Below the pieces are notes generated by a model. The model saw nothing but the letters and a program-made list of their open reading frames with translations, ran no database searches and was not told the origin of the DNA. Below are positions 1 through 5,686 of a stretch of 5,686 nt of DNA, piece after piece; the first letter of the stretch is position 1, and every line of letters starts with the position of its first letter. A program made the translations under genes and the position numbers. Origin of the DNA: Candidatus Aegiribacteria sp. GTDB lineage: Bacteria; Fermentibacterota; Fermentibacteria; Fermentibacterales; Fermentibacteraceae. Location of the stretch: NCBI GenBank assembly GCA_021107345.1, contig JAIOSX010000322.1, forward strand, positions 1 to 5,686, written 5' to 3'.

Positions 1-194
1 CTGCACACTGCCTCCGGGAAATGCTCACCATCAAGTCGGATGATGTTGATGGAAGGGCACGTGCTTATAGCGCAATGGTGAACGGAGAGAATATCCCGCA
101 ATCCCTGACTCCCGAATCATTCAATGTTCTTCAGAACGAAATGAGGAGCCTTGCTCTGGATGTTGAGCTGCTGCCTGAAGAAGGGGAGGAATAA
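1..194 (+). CDS. rpoB: RNA polymerase beta subunit, C-terminal end (partial)
   Basis: The last 63 codons of rpoB are read from base 3 and end at TAA 192-194; the rest lies upstream of the window. The product is the beta subunit, which with beta' forms the catalytic cleft of RNA polymerase. The extreme C-terminus packs against the beta' N-terminus as part of the clamp. Recognition rests on family-typical wording: [19 protein letters not shown] matches the E. coli LQEMLTVKSDDVNGR region, and [20 protein letters not shown] matches its [20 protein letters not shown]. The end is acidic (PEEGEE), as is common for beta. Only two bases separate its stop from the rpoC ATG, so the two genes are co-transcribed and probably translationally coupled. 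Nothing suggests truncation other than the window edge. Confidence 0.97.
   Translation, partial: AHCLREMLTIKSDDVDGRARAYSAMVNGENIPQSLTPESFNVLQNEMRSLALDVELLPEEGEE
183..189 (+). promoter_or_regulatory. Ribosome binding site of rpoC, inside the rpoB end
   Basis: GGGGAGG lies in the last codons of rpoB, 7 bases before the rpoC ATG at 197. It is a strong Shine-Dalgarno match. Because it sits in translated rpoB sequence, rpoC initiation is probably coupled to termination of beta synthesis, which would help keep beta and beta' equimolar (inference). It supports ATG 197 as the rpoC start. Confidence 0.85.
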
Positions 195-196
195 AA

Positions 197-3100
197 ATGT
201 TAGAAAACATTTCCCGACGTGATGCCAGGGTATTGCTCTCCGACTTCGGAGGTATGAAGATCAGTCTTGCTTCCTCCGAGACTATTAGGAAATGGTCCCA
301 TGGAGAGGTCAGCCAGGCTGAAACCATTAATTATAGAAGCTACAAACCGGAAGCAGAAGGGCTTTTCTGTGAACGCATTTTCGGTCCCGTACGTGACTGG
401 GAGTGTAGTTGCGGAAAGTACAAAAGAATACGCAACAAGGGAATAGTATGTGACAGATGCGGTGTTGAGGTCACGCATTCCAGGGTACGCAGAGAACGTA
501 TGGGTCATATCGACCTTGCGGTACCTGTCGTTCACATCTGGTTCTTCAAATCCCGGAAGATCTCCAAGCTTCTTAATATCACGAATCTTAAGCTTGAGCG
601 TGTTATCTATTACGAGTCTTATATCGTTATCAAATCCGATCATCCGGATATCGATATTGGTATGATCCTGACCGATGGAGAGTACCGGGAGGCTAAAAAG
701 GAATACGGTGATGTCTTCAAAGTAGGTATGGGAGCGGAAGCCATCCGGACCATGCTGGCTGACCTTGACCTTGAGGAAATGGCGACCACCCTGCGAACAA
801 GTATAGCCAACGAGACAACCTGTTCCCGAAGGAAGAAGAACATAAAGAGACTGAAGGAAGTTGAGGCCTTCAGGTTATCATCTGAAGACAACAAACCGGA
901 GTGGATGATACTTCAGATAATGCCTGTCCTGCCCCCGGATCTGCGGCCTCTGGTCCCCCTTGATGGTGGGAGATTCGCCTCCAGTGATCTGAACGATCTC
1001 TACCGGAGGGTGATAAACAGAAACAACCGGCTGAAACGGCTTCTCGACCTTCAGGCCCCCGATGTCATTCTCAGGAATGAGAAGAGGATGCTGCAGGAAG
1101 CTGTAGATGCGGTTCTTGATAACAGTTCAAGGCGCAAACCCGTAAAAGGAGCCGGAATGAGACCCCTCCGATCCCTCTCGGATCTTCTCAAGGGTAAAAG
1201 GGGAAGGTTTCGCCAGAACCTCCTTGGAAAAAGGGTGGACTATTCCGGAAGAAGTGTCATCGTTGTAGGCCCCGACCTGAAACTTAATCAGTGCGGTCTC
1301 CCGAAGACCATGGCACTCGAACTTTTCAAACCCTTTATAGTTGCCAGAATCAGCAAGCTTCTGGATGAAAGTGTTAAGAAAGCTACAAAGAGATGGGAAG
1401 AAGCTGATGAAATAGTATGGCCGGTTCTCGAAGAGGTTATTGAGAATCATCCTGTTCTTCTAAACAGGGCTCCTACTCTTCATCGCCTTGGGATTCAGGC
1501 ATTTGAGCCTGTTCTTGTTGAGGGAAAGGCGATCCAGCTGCATCCCCTGGCCTGCACAGCGTTCAATGCTGATTTTGACGGAGACCAGATGGCGGTACAC
1601 GTTCCCCTCTCTGCCGAGGCTCAGGTTGAGGCTCGCATGCTCATGATGGGTAGCAGGAATATCCTGAGACCCGCCAGCGGTGAACCGGTTACCACACCAA
1701 GTCATGATCTGGTCATAGGCGCGTACTATCTAACGAAACCCCTTCCCGGAGCAGATGGAGAAGGGATGATCTTCTCTTCAACGGACGAAGTGCGGGGTGC
1801 TTATGATGCCGATAGAATTGATCTTCATGCCAAGATCAAAGTTAAGGGAATCAATAGAATAGTTGAGGAGAACGGCAAGAAAGAACGTATTACCCCTCCA
1901 TTCTGGAAGGACTACACAACAGTCGGACAGGTTCTCTTCAACGAAATTATCCCTGACGAACTTGGCTTCATAATGGCCAACGCGAGGATTCCCCACGAAA
2001 AGGTCTTCAGCAAGAAAGGGCTTAACCAGTTAGTGGGTAGATGCTTCAACGAGTTAGGATCAGTTCGAACAGCAGTTATGCTTGACAATCTCAAGGAGCT
2101 CGGATTTCACTATTCAACAACATCCGGACTGACTGTGGGAATGAGAGATATGCTCATCCCCGTCAGTAAAAAGGAGATCATAGAGAGAACTGCCCATGAG
2201 ATAGAACTTATCGAAAAGAGTTCGAAACGTGGAGAGCTTACTGAAGCCGAGCGGTACAACAGAGTGATAGATAACTGGGCAAAAGCTACCGAAGAAGTCA
2301 AGAACGCCATGATGGAAGGGCTGAGTCATGACAACCACGGCTTCAACCCTGTCTTTATGATGGCCAATTCCGGTGCAAGAGGAAGCGTCGATCAGATGAA
2401 ACAGCTTGCCGGTATGCGCGGACTGATGGCTAAACCCAGTAAGAATCTTACCGGAGAGCTTGGGGAAACAATTGAGACCCCGATCATCTCCTCATTGAAG
2501 GAAGGCCTTTCGGTCATTGAGTATTCCATCTCAACCCACGGATCAAGGAAGGGTCTTGCTGATACTGCTCTGAAGACAGCCGATGCGGGTTATCTTACCA
2601 GAAGGCTTGTCGACGTCTGCCAGGATGTCATAGTAACCATAGAAGACTGCGGAACGATCAGGGGCAGGATTATTACTGCCCTCAAAGAGGGTGAGGAGAT
2701 CATTGAACCCCTCCGTGACCGCATCCTGGGGCGGGTTGCTGCGGAAACGATCTACAAACCTGGAACCGATGATGTCGTGTGTGAAGCGGGCCAGGAGATA
2801 ACATCAGTACTTGCTTCAGAGATTGACAAAATAGGAGTTGAATCCGTACGTATCAGGAGTGTTCTGGCATGCGAAGCCAAAAGAGGACTCTGTAACAAGT
2901 GCTATGGATGGGATCTTTCCCGGAACAGAATGGTCACCATTGGAGAAGCTGTCGGAGTTATAGCAGCCCAGAGTATCGGTGAACCCGGAACTCAGCTGAC
3001 ACTCCGTACATTCCATACGGGGGGAGTCGCGGGCAGGCATACAAGGGAATCAGAGGTTATCGCAAGAAAACCCGGTTACGTATGTTATCGTAACCCATGT

Positions 3101-4969
3101 ATTGTGAAAAGCACTGATGAGAGCGGGAATAAGATAAAGATCAGCACCAGAAACACGCAGCTGGACATTCTTGATAAATCGGGGGAAGTCCTCTCCACTT
3201 ACGATATTGTGGTTGGATCCCAGATGGCTGTTGAAGACGGTCAGAAGGTCAAGAAGGCTGATTTAATCTGCAGGAGTGATCCCTTCATAATCCCGATAGT
3301 CGCGGAACAGGAAGGTAGTGTACACTACGTCGATATCGAGGAAGACACTACTTTGAAGGAGGAGATCGACAGCGAGCAGCGCAAGCAGATGGTCATTGTT
3401 GAAGACAGAAGCAAAACTCTCCATCCGCACATCTTCATACTTCCGGAAAATATGGTAGTCCTCAGTGGACGCCCAAGACGAAGAGAAGAGGAACTCTATA
3501 CTCTCGGTGAACTGGAAAAAGAGATGATAGAGGGGCACGGACGCATTATCTATACGTACCAGGAGGTCAGTACCTACCGGACCGAGACACTTGTCGAAGA
3601 CTTCATCGAGAGAATGAAGGATCAGGATATTCCTGTGATCTCCATAAACTGCAGGAAGGCGGGAACCGGAAGCTACGCCGCTATGGTATACGGTGCAAGA
3701 GAAGTAATTAAGACCTTCGGAAAAAAGGCGAAGAAAGAGGTTGCAGCACTTGAACTCGCCATCGAAGCCCTCGAGAATACCAAAAAACGAAAGAATGACG
3801 AACTCGAAGAGCAATTTGCCAGTGCCCTGGCTGAACTGAGCCGGAAGGGTTCCTTCATAATAATCATCGAATCTTTGGACAGGGGGCATCATGGGACCGG
3901 GAACCTCGTGAAGTGTATTCAGGACATAGTGACTGAAAGCTCATTGATGGTAATTTCCGATTTCGTCACAAGGGGTACCAGGAGTCATATCACTCAGCCT
4001 GGCAGGAAGAAGGTTGCCAGTGATCCTGTTGAGGAGTTCATTGCTGACTCTATCACGGGCAAGTATCCCATACCCAGCGGGGCACACCTCAGAGTGAACG
4101 ATGGAAGTCTTATCAAGCAGGGAGCCCATATTGCCAGGATCGAGCGTAAGCTCGGACAGCACAGAGATATAACCGGAGGGCTGCCCAGGGTAGACGAGCT
4201 GTTCGAAGCCCGAATACCGAAGGATGCGGCAAGTATTGCTGAAATCGACGGTATCATTGCTTTGAGTCCCATCAAGGCCGGGATAAGAACGGTTACCATC
4301 AGGGGTGACCACGGCCAGGAATCCGCTGTTAAAATTCAGGCATCCAAGCATATCAGAGTACGCGAGGGGGACAGGGTAAAAGCGGGAGATCGTCTTACCG
4401 AAGGGCCATTGTCTCCGCATGATATTCTCAGGATAATGGGTACAGAGGCTGCGGAGAAATACCTTCTCAATGAAATCCAGGAGGTCTACCGCCTTCAGGG
4501 TGTTAATATCAACGACAAGCATATAAGTATCGTGGTACGTCAGATGCTTGCCAAGGCCAAGATCGATGATCCCGGGGACACGCAGTTTCTCGAAGGCGCT
4601 CAGATAGACAGGCTTATTCTCCAGAGAGAGAACAAGGCCATGATGATGGAAGGTAAGAAGCCCGCGACTTCAGCAGTTCTTCTTCTGGGAATAACCAAGG
4701 CTTCCCTTGCCACTGAGAGTTTCCTCTCGGCGGCATCCTTCCAGGAAACGAACAGTGTACTTGCCGATGCCGCCACTGCAGGGAAGGTGGATTATCTTCA
4801 TGGCCTCAAGGAGAATGTGATCGTCGGACATCTTATACCGGCGGGAACAGGCGTGAAGAAATACCAGAACACCAGGCTCACATTACCAGGCGGTGAGGAG
4901 TTGCCTGAACCGGCATTCCCGGATGATATGGAAGAACTTGATATTGACGAAACCGATTTTGATGTATAG
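197..4969 (+). CDS. rpoC: RNA polymerase beta' subunit with an enlarged trigger-loop insertion
   Basis: This is the catalytic beta' subunit of DNA-dependent RNA polymerase. The N-terminal zinc site is C70, C72, C85, C88, and clamp helices lie about 262-309. The switch-2 region is about 333-359 ([18 protein letters not shown]). The active-site loop NADFDGD at 457-463 supplies the Mg-binding aspartates D459, D461 and D463. The secondary-channel rim coiled coil is about 656-706, and the bridge helix is about 767-804. The second zinc site is C818, C892, C899, C902. The trigger loop starts near 925 (L936, R937, H940 match E. coli M932, R933, H936) and resumes at [16 protein letters not shown], 1324-1339. 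Between these halves sits an insertion of about 370 residues, against about 190 in E. coli SI3. This explains the length of 1590 aa (E. coli 1407, Bacillus about 1200). The C-terminus is acidic. ATG 197 has a strong ribosome binding site and gives the usual N-terminal length. All catalytic residues are present, so the enzyme should be active. Confidence 0.98.
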   Translation: MLENISRRDARVLLSDFGGMKISLASSETIRKWSHGEVSQAETINYRSYKPEAEGLFCERIFGPVRDWECSCGKYKRIRNKGIVCDRCGVEVTHSRVRRERMGHIDLAVPVVHIWFFKSRKISKLLNITNLKLERVIYYESYIVIKSDHPDIDIGMILTDGEYREAKKEYGDVFKVGMGAEAIRTMLADLDLEEMATTLRTSIANETTCSRRKKNIKRLKEVEAFRLSSEDNKPEWMILQIMPVLPPDLRPLVPLDGGRFASSDLNDLYRRVINRNNRLKRLLDLQAPDVILRNEKRMLQEAVDAVLDNSSRRKPVKGAGMRPLRSLSDLLKGKRGRFRQNLLGKRVDYSGRSVIVVGPDLKLNQCGLPKTMALELFKPFIVARISKLLDESVKKATKRWEEADEIVWPVLEEVIENHPVLLNRAPTLHRLGIQAFEPVLVEGKAIQLHPLACTAFNADFDGDQMAVHVPLSAEAQVEARMLMMGSRNILRPASGEPVTTPSHDLVIGAYYLTKPLPGADGEGMIFSSTDEVRGAYDADRIDLHAKIKVKGINRIVEENGKKERITPPFWKDYTTVGQVLFNEIIPDELGFIMANARIPHEKVFSKKGLNQLVGRCFNELGSVRTAVMLDNLKELGFHYSTTSGLTVGMRDMLIPVSKKEIIERTAHEIELIEKSSKRGELTEAERYNRVIDNWAKATEEVKNAMMEGLSHDNHGFNPVFMMANSGARGSVDQMKQLAGMRGLMAKPSKNLTGELGETIETPIISSLKEGLSVIEYSISTHGSRKGLADTALKTADAGYLTRRLVDVCQDVIVTIEDCGTIRGRIITALKEGEEIIEPLRDRILGRVAAETIYKPGTDDVVCEAGQEITSVLASEIDKIGVESVRIRSVLACEAKRGLCNKCYGWDLSRNRMVTIGEAVGVIAAQSIGEPGTQLTLRTFHTGGVAGRHTRESEVIARKPGYVCYRNPCIVKSTDESGNKIKISTRNTQLDILDKSGEVLSTYDIVVGSQMAVEDGQKVKKADLICRSDPFIIPIVAEQEGSVHYVDIEEDTTLKEEIDSEQRKQMVIVEDRSKTLHPHIFILPENMVVLSGRPRRREEELYTLGELEKEMIEGHGRIIYTYQEVSTYRTETLVEDFIERMKDQDIPVISINCRKAGTGSYAAMVYGAREVIKTFGKKAKKEVAALELAIEALENTKKRKNDELEEQFASALAELSRKGSFIIIIESLDRGHHGTGNLVKCIQDIVTESSLMVISDFVTRGTRSHITQPGRKKVASDPVEEFIADSITGKYPIPSGAHLRVNDGSLIKQGAHIARIERKLGQHRDITGGLPRVDELFEARIPKDAASIAEIDGIIALSPIKAGIRTVTIRGDHGQESAVKIQASKHIRVREGDRVKAGDRLTEGPLSPHDILRIMGTEAAEKYLLNEIQEVYRLQGVNINDKHISIVVRQMLAKAKIDDPGDTQFLEGAQIDRLILQRENKAMMMEGKKPATSAVLLLGITKASLATESFLSAASFQETNSVLADAATAGKVDYLHGLKENVIVGHLIPAGTGVKKYQNTRLTLPGGEELPEPAFPDDMEELDIDETDFDV
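3035..4156 (+). other. Trigger-loop insertion (SI3 position) of beta'
   Basis: Residues about 947-1320 of beta' separate the two halves of the trigger loop ([10 protein letters not shown] before, DITGGLPRV after). This is the site of the lineage-specific SI3 insertion of E. coli and of the related one in Bacteroidetes. The first part, about 954-1085, reads like the Bacteroidetes/E. coli insertion, with [19 protein letters not shown], a [13 protein letters not shown] turn and [17 protein letters not shown]; such segments form sandwich-barrel hybrid motif folds. The last part, about 1289-1318, completes this fold with [21 protein letters not shown] foreign-looking block lies between them and is listed separately. 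In E. coli SI3 lies near the secondary channel and moves with trigger-loop folding, influencing pausing and cleavage; a similar position is inferred here. Boundaries are good to about 10 residues. Confidence 0.88.
3452..4057 (+). other. Extra ~200-residue domain nested in SI3, resembling a degenerate STAND/AAA_16 P-loop ATPase
   Basis: Residues about 1086-1287 have no counterpart in the E. coli or Bacteroidetes SI3 sequences I recall. They replace a short turn between FILPEN and GKYPIPSG. The block reads in the order of an AAA_16/STAND NTPase. [11 protein letters not shown] (1090-1100) resembles the VGRExEL entry motif. [20 protein letters not shown] (1113-1132), then VEDF, resembles GxGRVVLVxGEx[20 protein letters not shown] (1145-1153) resembles strand 2. 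A charged, probably helical stretch follows (about 1171-1215). [16 protein letters not shown] (1219-1234) resembles the Walker B run LLLVLDDLHWADPAT, and [15 protein letters not shown] (1248-1262) resembles the next strand. The P-loop glycines and lysine are lost (R1128 may sit at the lysine position) and the Walker B aspartates read E-S, so catalysis is unlikely. The reading frame is intact with no stop. Presence of an insert is clear; its fold is inferred by eye. Confidence 0.5.
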
Positions 4970-4981
4970 AGTTAGACCCCC

Positions 4982-5002
4982 TTGCACTATTTTAAGGTGC
5001 AG
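4982..5002 (+). other. Weak stem-loop in the rpoC-rpsL gap
   Basis: TTGCAC (4982-4987) can pair with GTGCAG (4997-5002) through five Watson-Crick pairs and one U-G pair, around a 9-base loop. No T-tract follows, so it is not an intrinsic terminator. It may be an mRNA processing or translational element, or chance. No promoter with acceptable -35 and -10 boxes is seen in this 57-base gap, so rpsL is probably read from upstream. Confidence 0.35.
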
Positions 5003-5004
5003 AA

Positions 5005-5025
5005 ATGACTTTTGAAAGGAGATGA
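5005..5025 (+). CDS. Possible 6-codon leader ORF (MTFERR) overlapping the rpsL ribosome binding site
   Basis: ATG 5005 opens a tiny frame of six sense codons ending at TGA 5023-5025, one base before the rpsL TTG start. AAGGTG at 4994-4999 lies 5 bases upstream and could serve as a ribosome binding site. The frame runs through the rpsL Shine-Dalgarno sequence, whose bases also form its AGG and AGA arginine codons. If translated, termination would place a ribosome at the TTG start and could aid reinitiation. Such a short frame arises easily by chance, so it is tentative. Confidence 0.2.
   Translation: MTFERR
5016..5021 (+). promoter_or_regulatory. Ribosome binding site deciding the rpsL start
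   Basis: AAGGAG lies 5 bases before TTG 5027 and is followed by ATGAT, so pairing to the 16S rRNA tail could be extended with one mismatch or bulge. An in-frame TTG at 5012 overlaps this site and would add five residues absent from the family. The site therefore favours TTG 5027, which gives the canonical [10 protein letters not shown]-terminus. Confidence 0.85.
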
Positions 5026-5026
5026 T

Positions 5027-5395
5027 TTGCCAACTATTAATCAGCTTGTGCGTAACGGGCGCAAGAAGCAGAAATCGAAAAACAAGGCACCTGCCCTTAC
5101 AGGATGCCCGCAGAAGATGGGCATCTGCACAGTGGTTTATACTTCAACACCGAATAAACCAAATTCTGCTCTGCGTAAAGTTGCAAGAGTGCGCTTAAGA
5201 AACGGTTTTGAAGTGACTGCTTACATACCGGGGATAGACCATAATCTCAACGAACACTCGGTTGTGTTCATTAGAGGTGGGCGAGTAAAGGATCTTCCCG
5301 GAGTGAGATATCATATTATCCGTGGAGTTGAAGATACTTCCGGTGTTGAGGGAAGAAAGCAGAGTCGCTCGAAGTACGGTACAAGAAAAGTATAG
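5027..5395 (+). CDS. rpsL: 30S ribosomal protein S12
   Basis: S12 sits at the decoding centre of the 30S subunit, contacts 16S rRNA helices 18, 27 and 44, and controls tRNA selection accuracy. The 122-aa product matches the usual length of about 124. It shows MPTINQLVR at the start, [20 protein letters not shown] (27-46), [32 protein letters not shown] (75-94) and RSKYGTRK at the end. K88, D89 (the residue beta-methylthiolated in E. coli) and P91 are conserved. Residue 43, normally the first Lys of [11 protein letters not shown], is Asn (codon AAT, 5153-5155). Substitutions there are classical streptomycin-resistance changes. M31 also replaces a commonly basic residue. The start is TTG, unusual for a highly expressed ribosomal gene, but no in-frame ATG or GTG lies nearby and the ribosome binding site supports it. 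The gene lies between rpoC and rpsG, as in fused rpoBC-str clusters. Confidence 0.97.
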   Translation: MPTINQLVRNGRKKQKSKNKAPALTGCPQKMGICTVVYTSTPNKPNSALRKVARVRLRNGFEVTAYIPGIDHNLNEHSVVFIRGGRVKDLPGVRYHIIRGVEDTSGVEGRKQSRSKYGTRKV

Positions 5396-5405
5396 AACTA
5401 AGCGT

Positions 5406-5425
5406 TCTGCACATTATTGTGCAGA
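5406..5425 (+). promoter_or_regulatory. Perfect hairpin just before the rpsG ribosome binding site
   Basis: TCTGCACA (5406-5413) and TGTGCAGA (5418-5425) are exact inverted repeats around a TTAT loop, giving 8 pairs. Two more pairs (C5403-G5427, G5404-C5426) can form past a bulged T at 5405, touching the first base of the ribosome binding site. There is no T-tract, so it is not an intrinsic terminator. In E. coli the rpsL-rpsG intercistronic RNA is the target through which S7 represses its own operon. A similar role here is inferred from position; an RNA-processing or stability role is the alternative. Confidence 0.6.
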
Positions 5426-5426
5426 C

Positions 5427-5433
5427 GGGGAGG
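5427..5433 (+). promoter_or_regulatory. Ribosome binding site of rpsG
   Basis: GGGGAGG lies 4 bases before ATG 5438, a strong Shine-Dalgarno match with slightly short spacing. It begins one base after the 8-bp hairpin, so opening of that structure could influence its access to ribosomes. Confidence 0.85.
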
Positions 5434-5437
5434 ACGA

Positions 5438-5686
5438 ATGGCTAGACGTTCAAGGCCCAAAAAGCGTGAGGTCGTACCTGACAGGAAGTACGGCAATCAG
5501 CTTATGGCAAAATTTATAAATAAACTCATGCACAAAGGTAAGAAATCTATTGCCGAGAGAATATTCTATGGTGCAATGGATATTATTACCGAAAAAACCG
5601 GACAGGATCCTGTAACTGTATTCAACAGGGCAATGGGAAATGTACGACCGCAGCTTAAGGTGAAATCCCGTCGGGTCGGCGGGTCC
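5438..5686 (+). CDS. rpsG: 30S ribosomal protein S7 (N-terminal part, cut by the window end)
   Basis: The first 83 codons of rpsG are present, from ATG 5438; the family is usually about 156 aa. S7 is a primary 16S rRNA-binding protein that nucleates assembly of the 30S head and lines the E-site and mRNA exit region. Evidence is the typical order MARRSRPKKREVVPD, then FINKLMHKGKKSIAERIFYG, ITEKTGQDPVTVF and VKSRRVGGS, which match E. coli-type S7 blocks including the RRVGG turn at the window edge. The basic N-terminal tail is the rRNA-binding arm. It follows rpsL by 42 bases, the normal str-operon order; fusA or tuf would be expected next but lies outside the window. No defect is seen in the visible part. 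Confidence 0.96.
   Translation, partial: MARRSRPKKREVVPDRKYGNQLMAKFINKLMHKGKKSIAERIFYGAMDIITEKTGQDPVTVFNRAMGNVRPQLKVKSRRVGGS

Noticed and set aside
3263..3892. Open frame of 209 codons on the - strand, opposite the nested RpoC domain
   Set aside because: It lies entirely antisense to the rpoC frame, whose protein similarity continues on both sides. The translation shows no recognisable motif, and comparable antisense frames occur elsewhere along rpoC.
3452..4057. Intein or inserted mobile element within rpoC
   Set aside because: No intein N-terminal Cys/Ser with following blocks, no C-terminal His-Asn junction, no homing endonuclease motif and no flanking repeats are seen. The insert sits in a tolerant loop of SI3 rather than a catalytic motif, unlike typical inteins.
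3941..4522. Open frame of 193 codons on the - strand, opposite the C-terminal part of rpoC
   Set aside because: It is antisense to highly conserved trigger-loop and C-terminal coding sequence, and its product is not recognisable; it is a codon-bias shadow.
4982..5010. Promoter for rpsL in the rpoC-rpsL gap (TTGCAC as -35 box)
   Set aside because: At 16-18 bases spacing no hexamer resembles TATAAT (the 17-base position reads ATGACT), so a sigma-70-type promoter is not supported.
5012..5026. Upstream in-frame TTG start for rpsL, adding five residues (MKGDD)
   Set aside because: It overlaps the Shine-Dalgarno sequence, and the S12 family begins MPTINQL or similar, which corresponds to TTG 5027.
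5406..5425. Rho-independent terminator after rpsL
   Set aside because: The hairpin is followed by CGGGGAGG rather than a T-tract, and rpsG starts immediately downstream with a good ribosome binding site.
5322..5519. 65-codon + strand frame across the rpsL end and rpsG start
   Set aside because: It is an out-of-frame reading of rpsL and rpsG, both of which are clearly coding in other frames.

Overview
This window is a stretch of the bacterial transcription/translation housekeeping cluster, all on the + strand: the end of rpoB (RNA polymerase beta), a complete rpoC (beta', 1590 aa), a complete rpsL (ribosomal protein S12) and the first half of rpsG (ribosomal protein S7). The order rpoB-rpoC-rpsL-rpsG, the tight spacing (2, 57 and 42 bases) and a good Shine-Dalgarno sequence before each gene point to one polycistronic transcript. 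No tRNA, rRNA, mobile element, CRISPR array, promoter or Rho-independent terminator is visible.

The organism is a bacterium of roughly balanced GC. Several beta' features recall the FCB group (Bacteroidetes/Chlorobi/Fibrobacteres and related candidate phyla). These are the lengthened linker before the bridge helix, the [10 protein letters not shown] wording in that helix, and a trigger-loop insertion whose first half reads like the Bacteroidetes one. A precise lineage cannot be named from this window.

Layout: 1-194 rpoB C-terminus; 197-4969 rpoC; 4970-5026 a short gap with a weak stem-loop, a possible 6-codon leader ORF and the rpsL ribosome binding site; 5027-5395 rpsL from a TTG start; 5396-5437 a gap with a perfect 8-bp hairpin abutting the rpsG ribosome binding site; 5438-5686 rpsG, cut by the window edge.

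The most remarkable item is inside rpoC. The lineage-specific insertion in the trigger loop (the SI3 position of E. coli) is itself interrupted by about 200 extra residues (about 1086-1287, bases 3452-4057). This extra block resembles a STAND/AAA_16-type P-loop ATPase in motif order and spacing, but its Walker A and Walker B positions are degenerate. If correct, a decayed NTPase-like domain has been captured in a mobile insertion of the RNA polymerase catalytic centre. A second oddity is Asn at S12 residue 43, where nearly all bacteria have Lys and where substitutions are a classical cause of streptomycin resistance.
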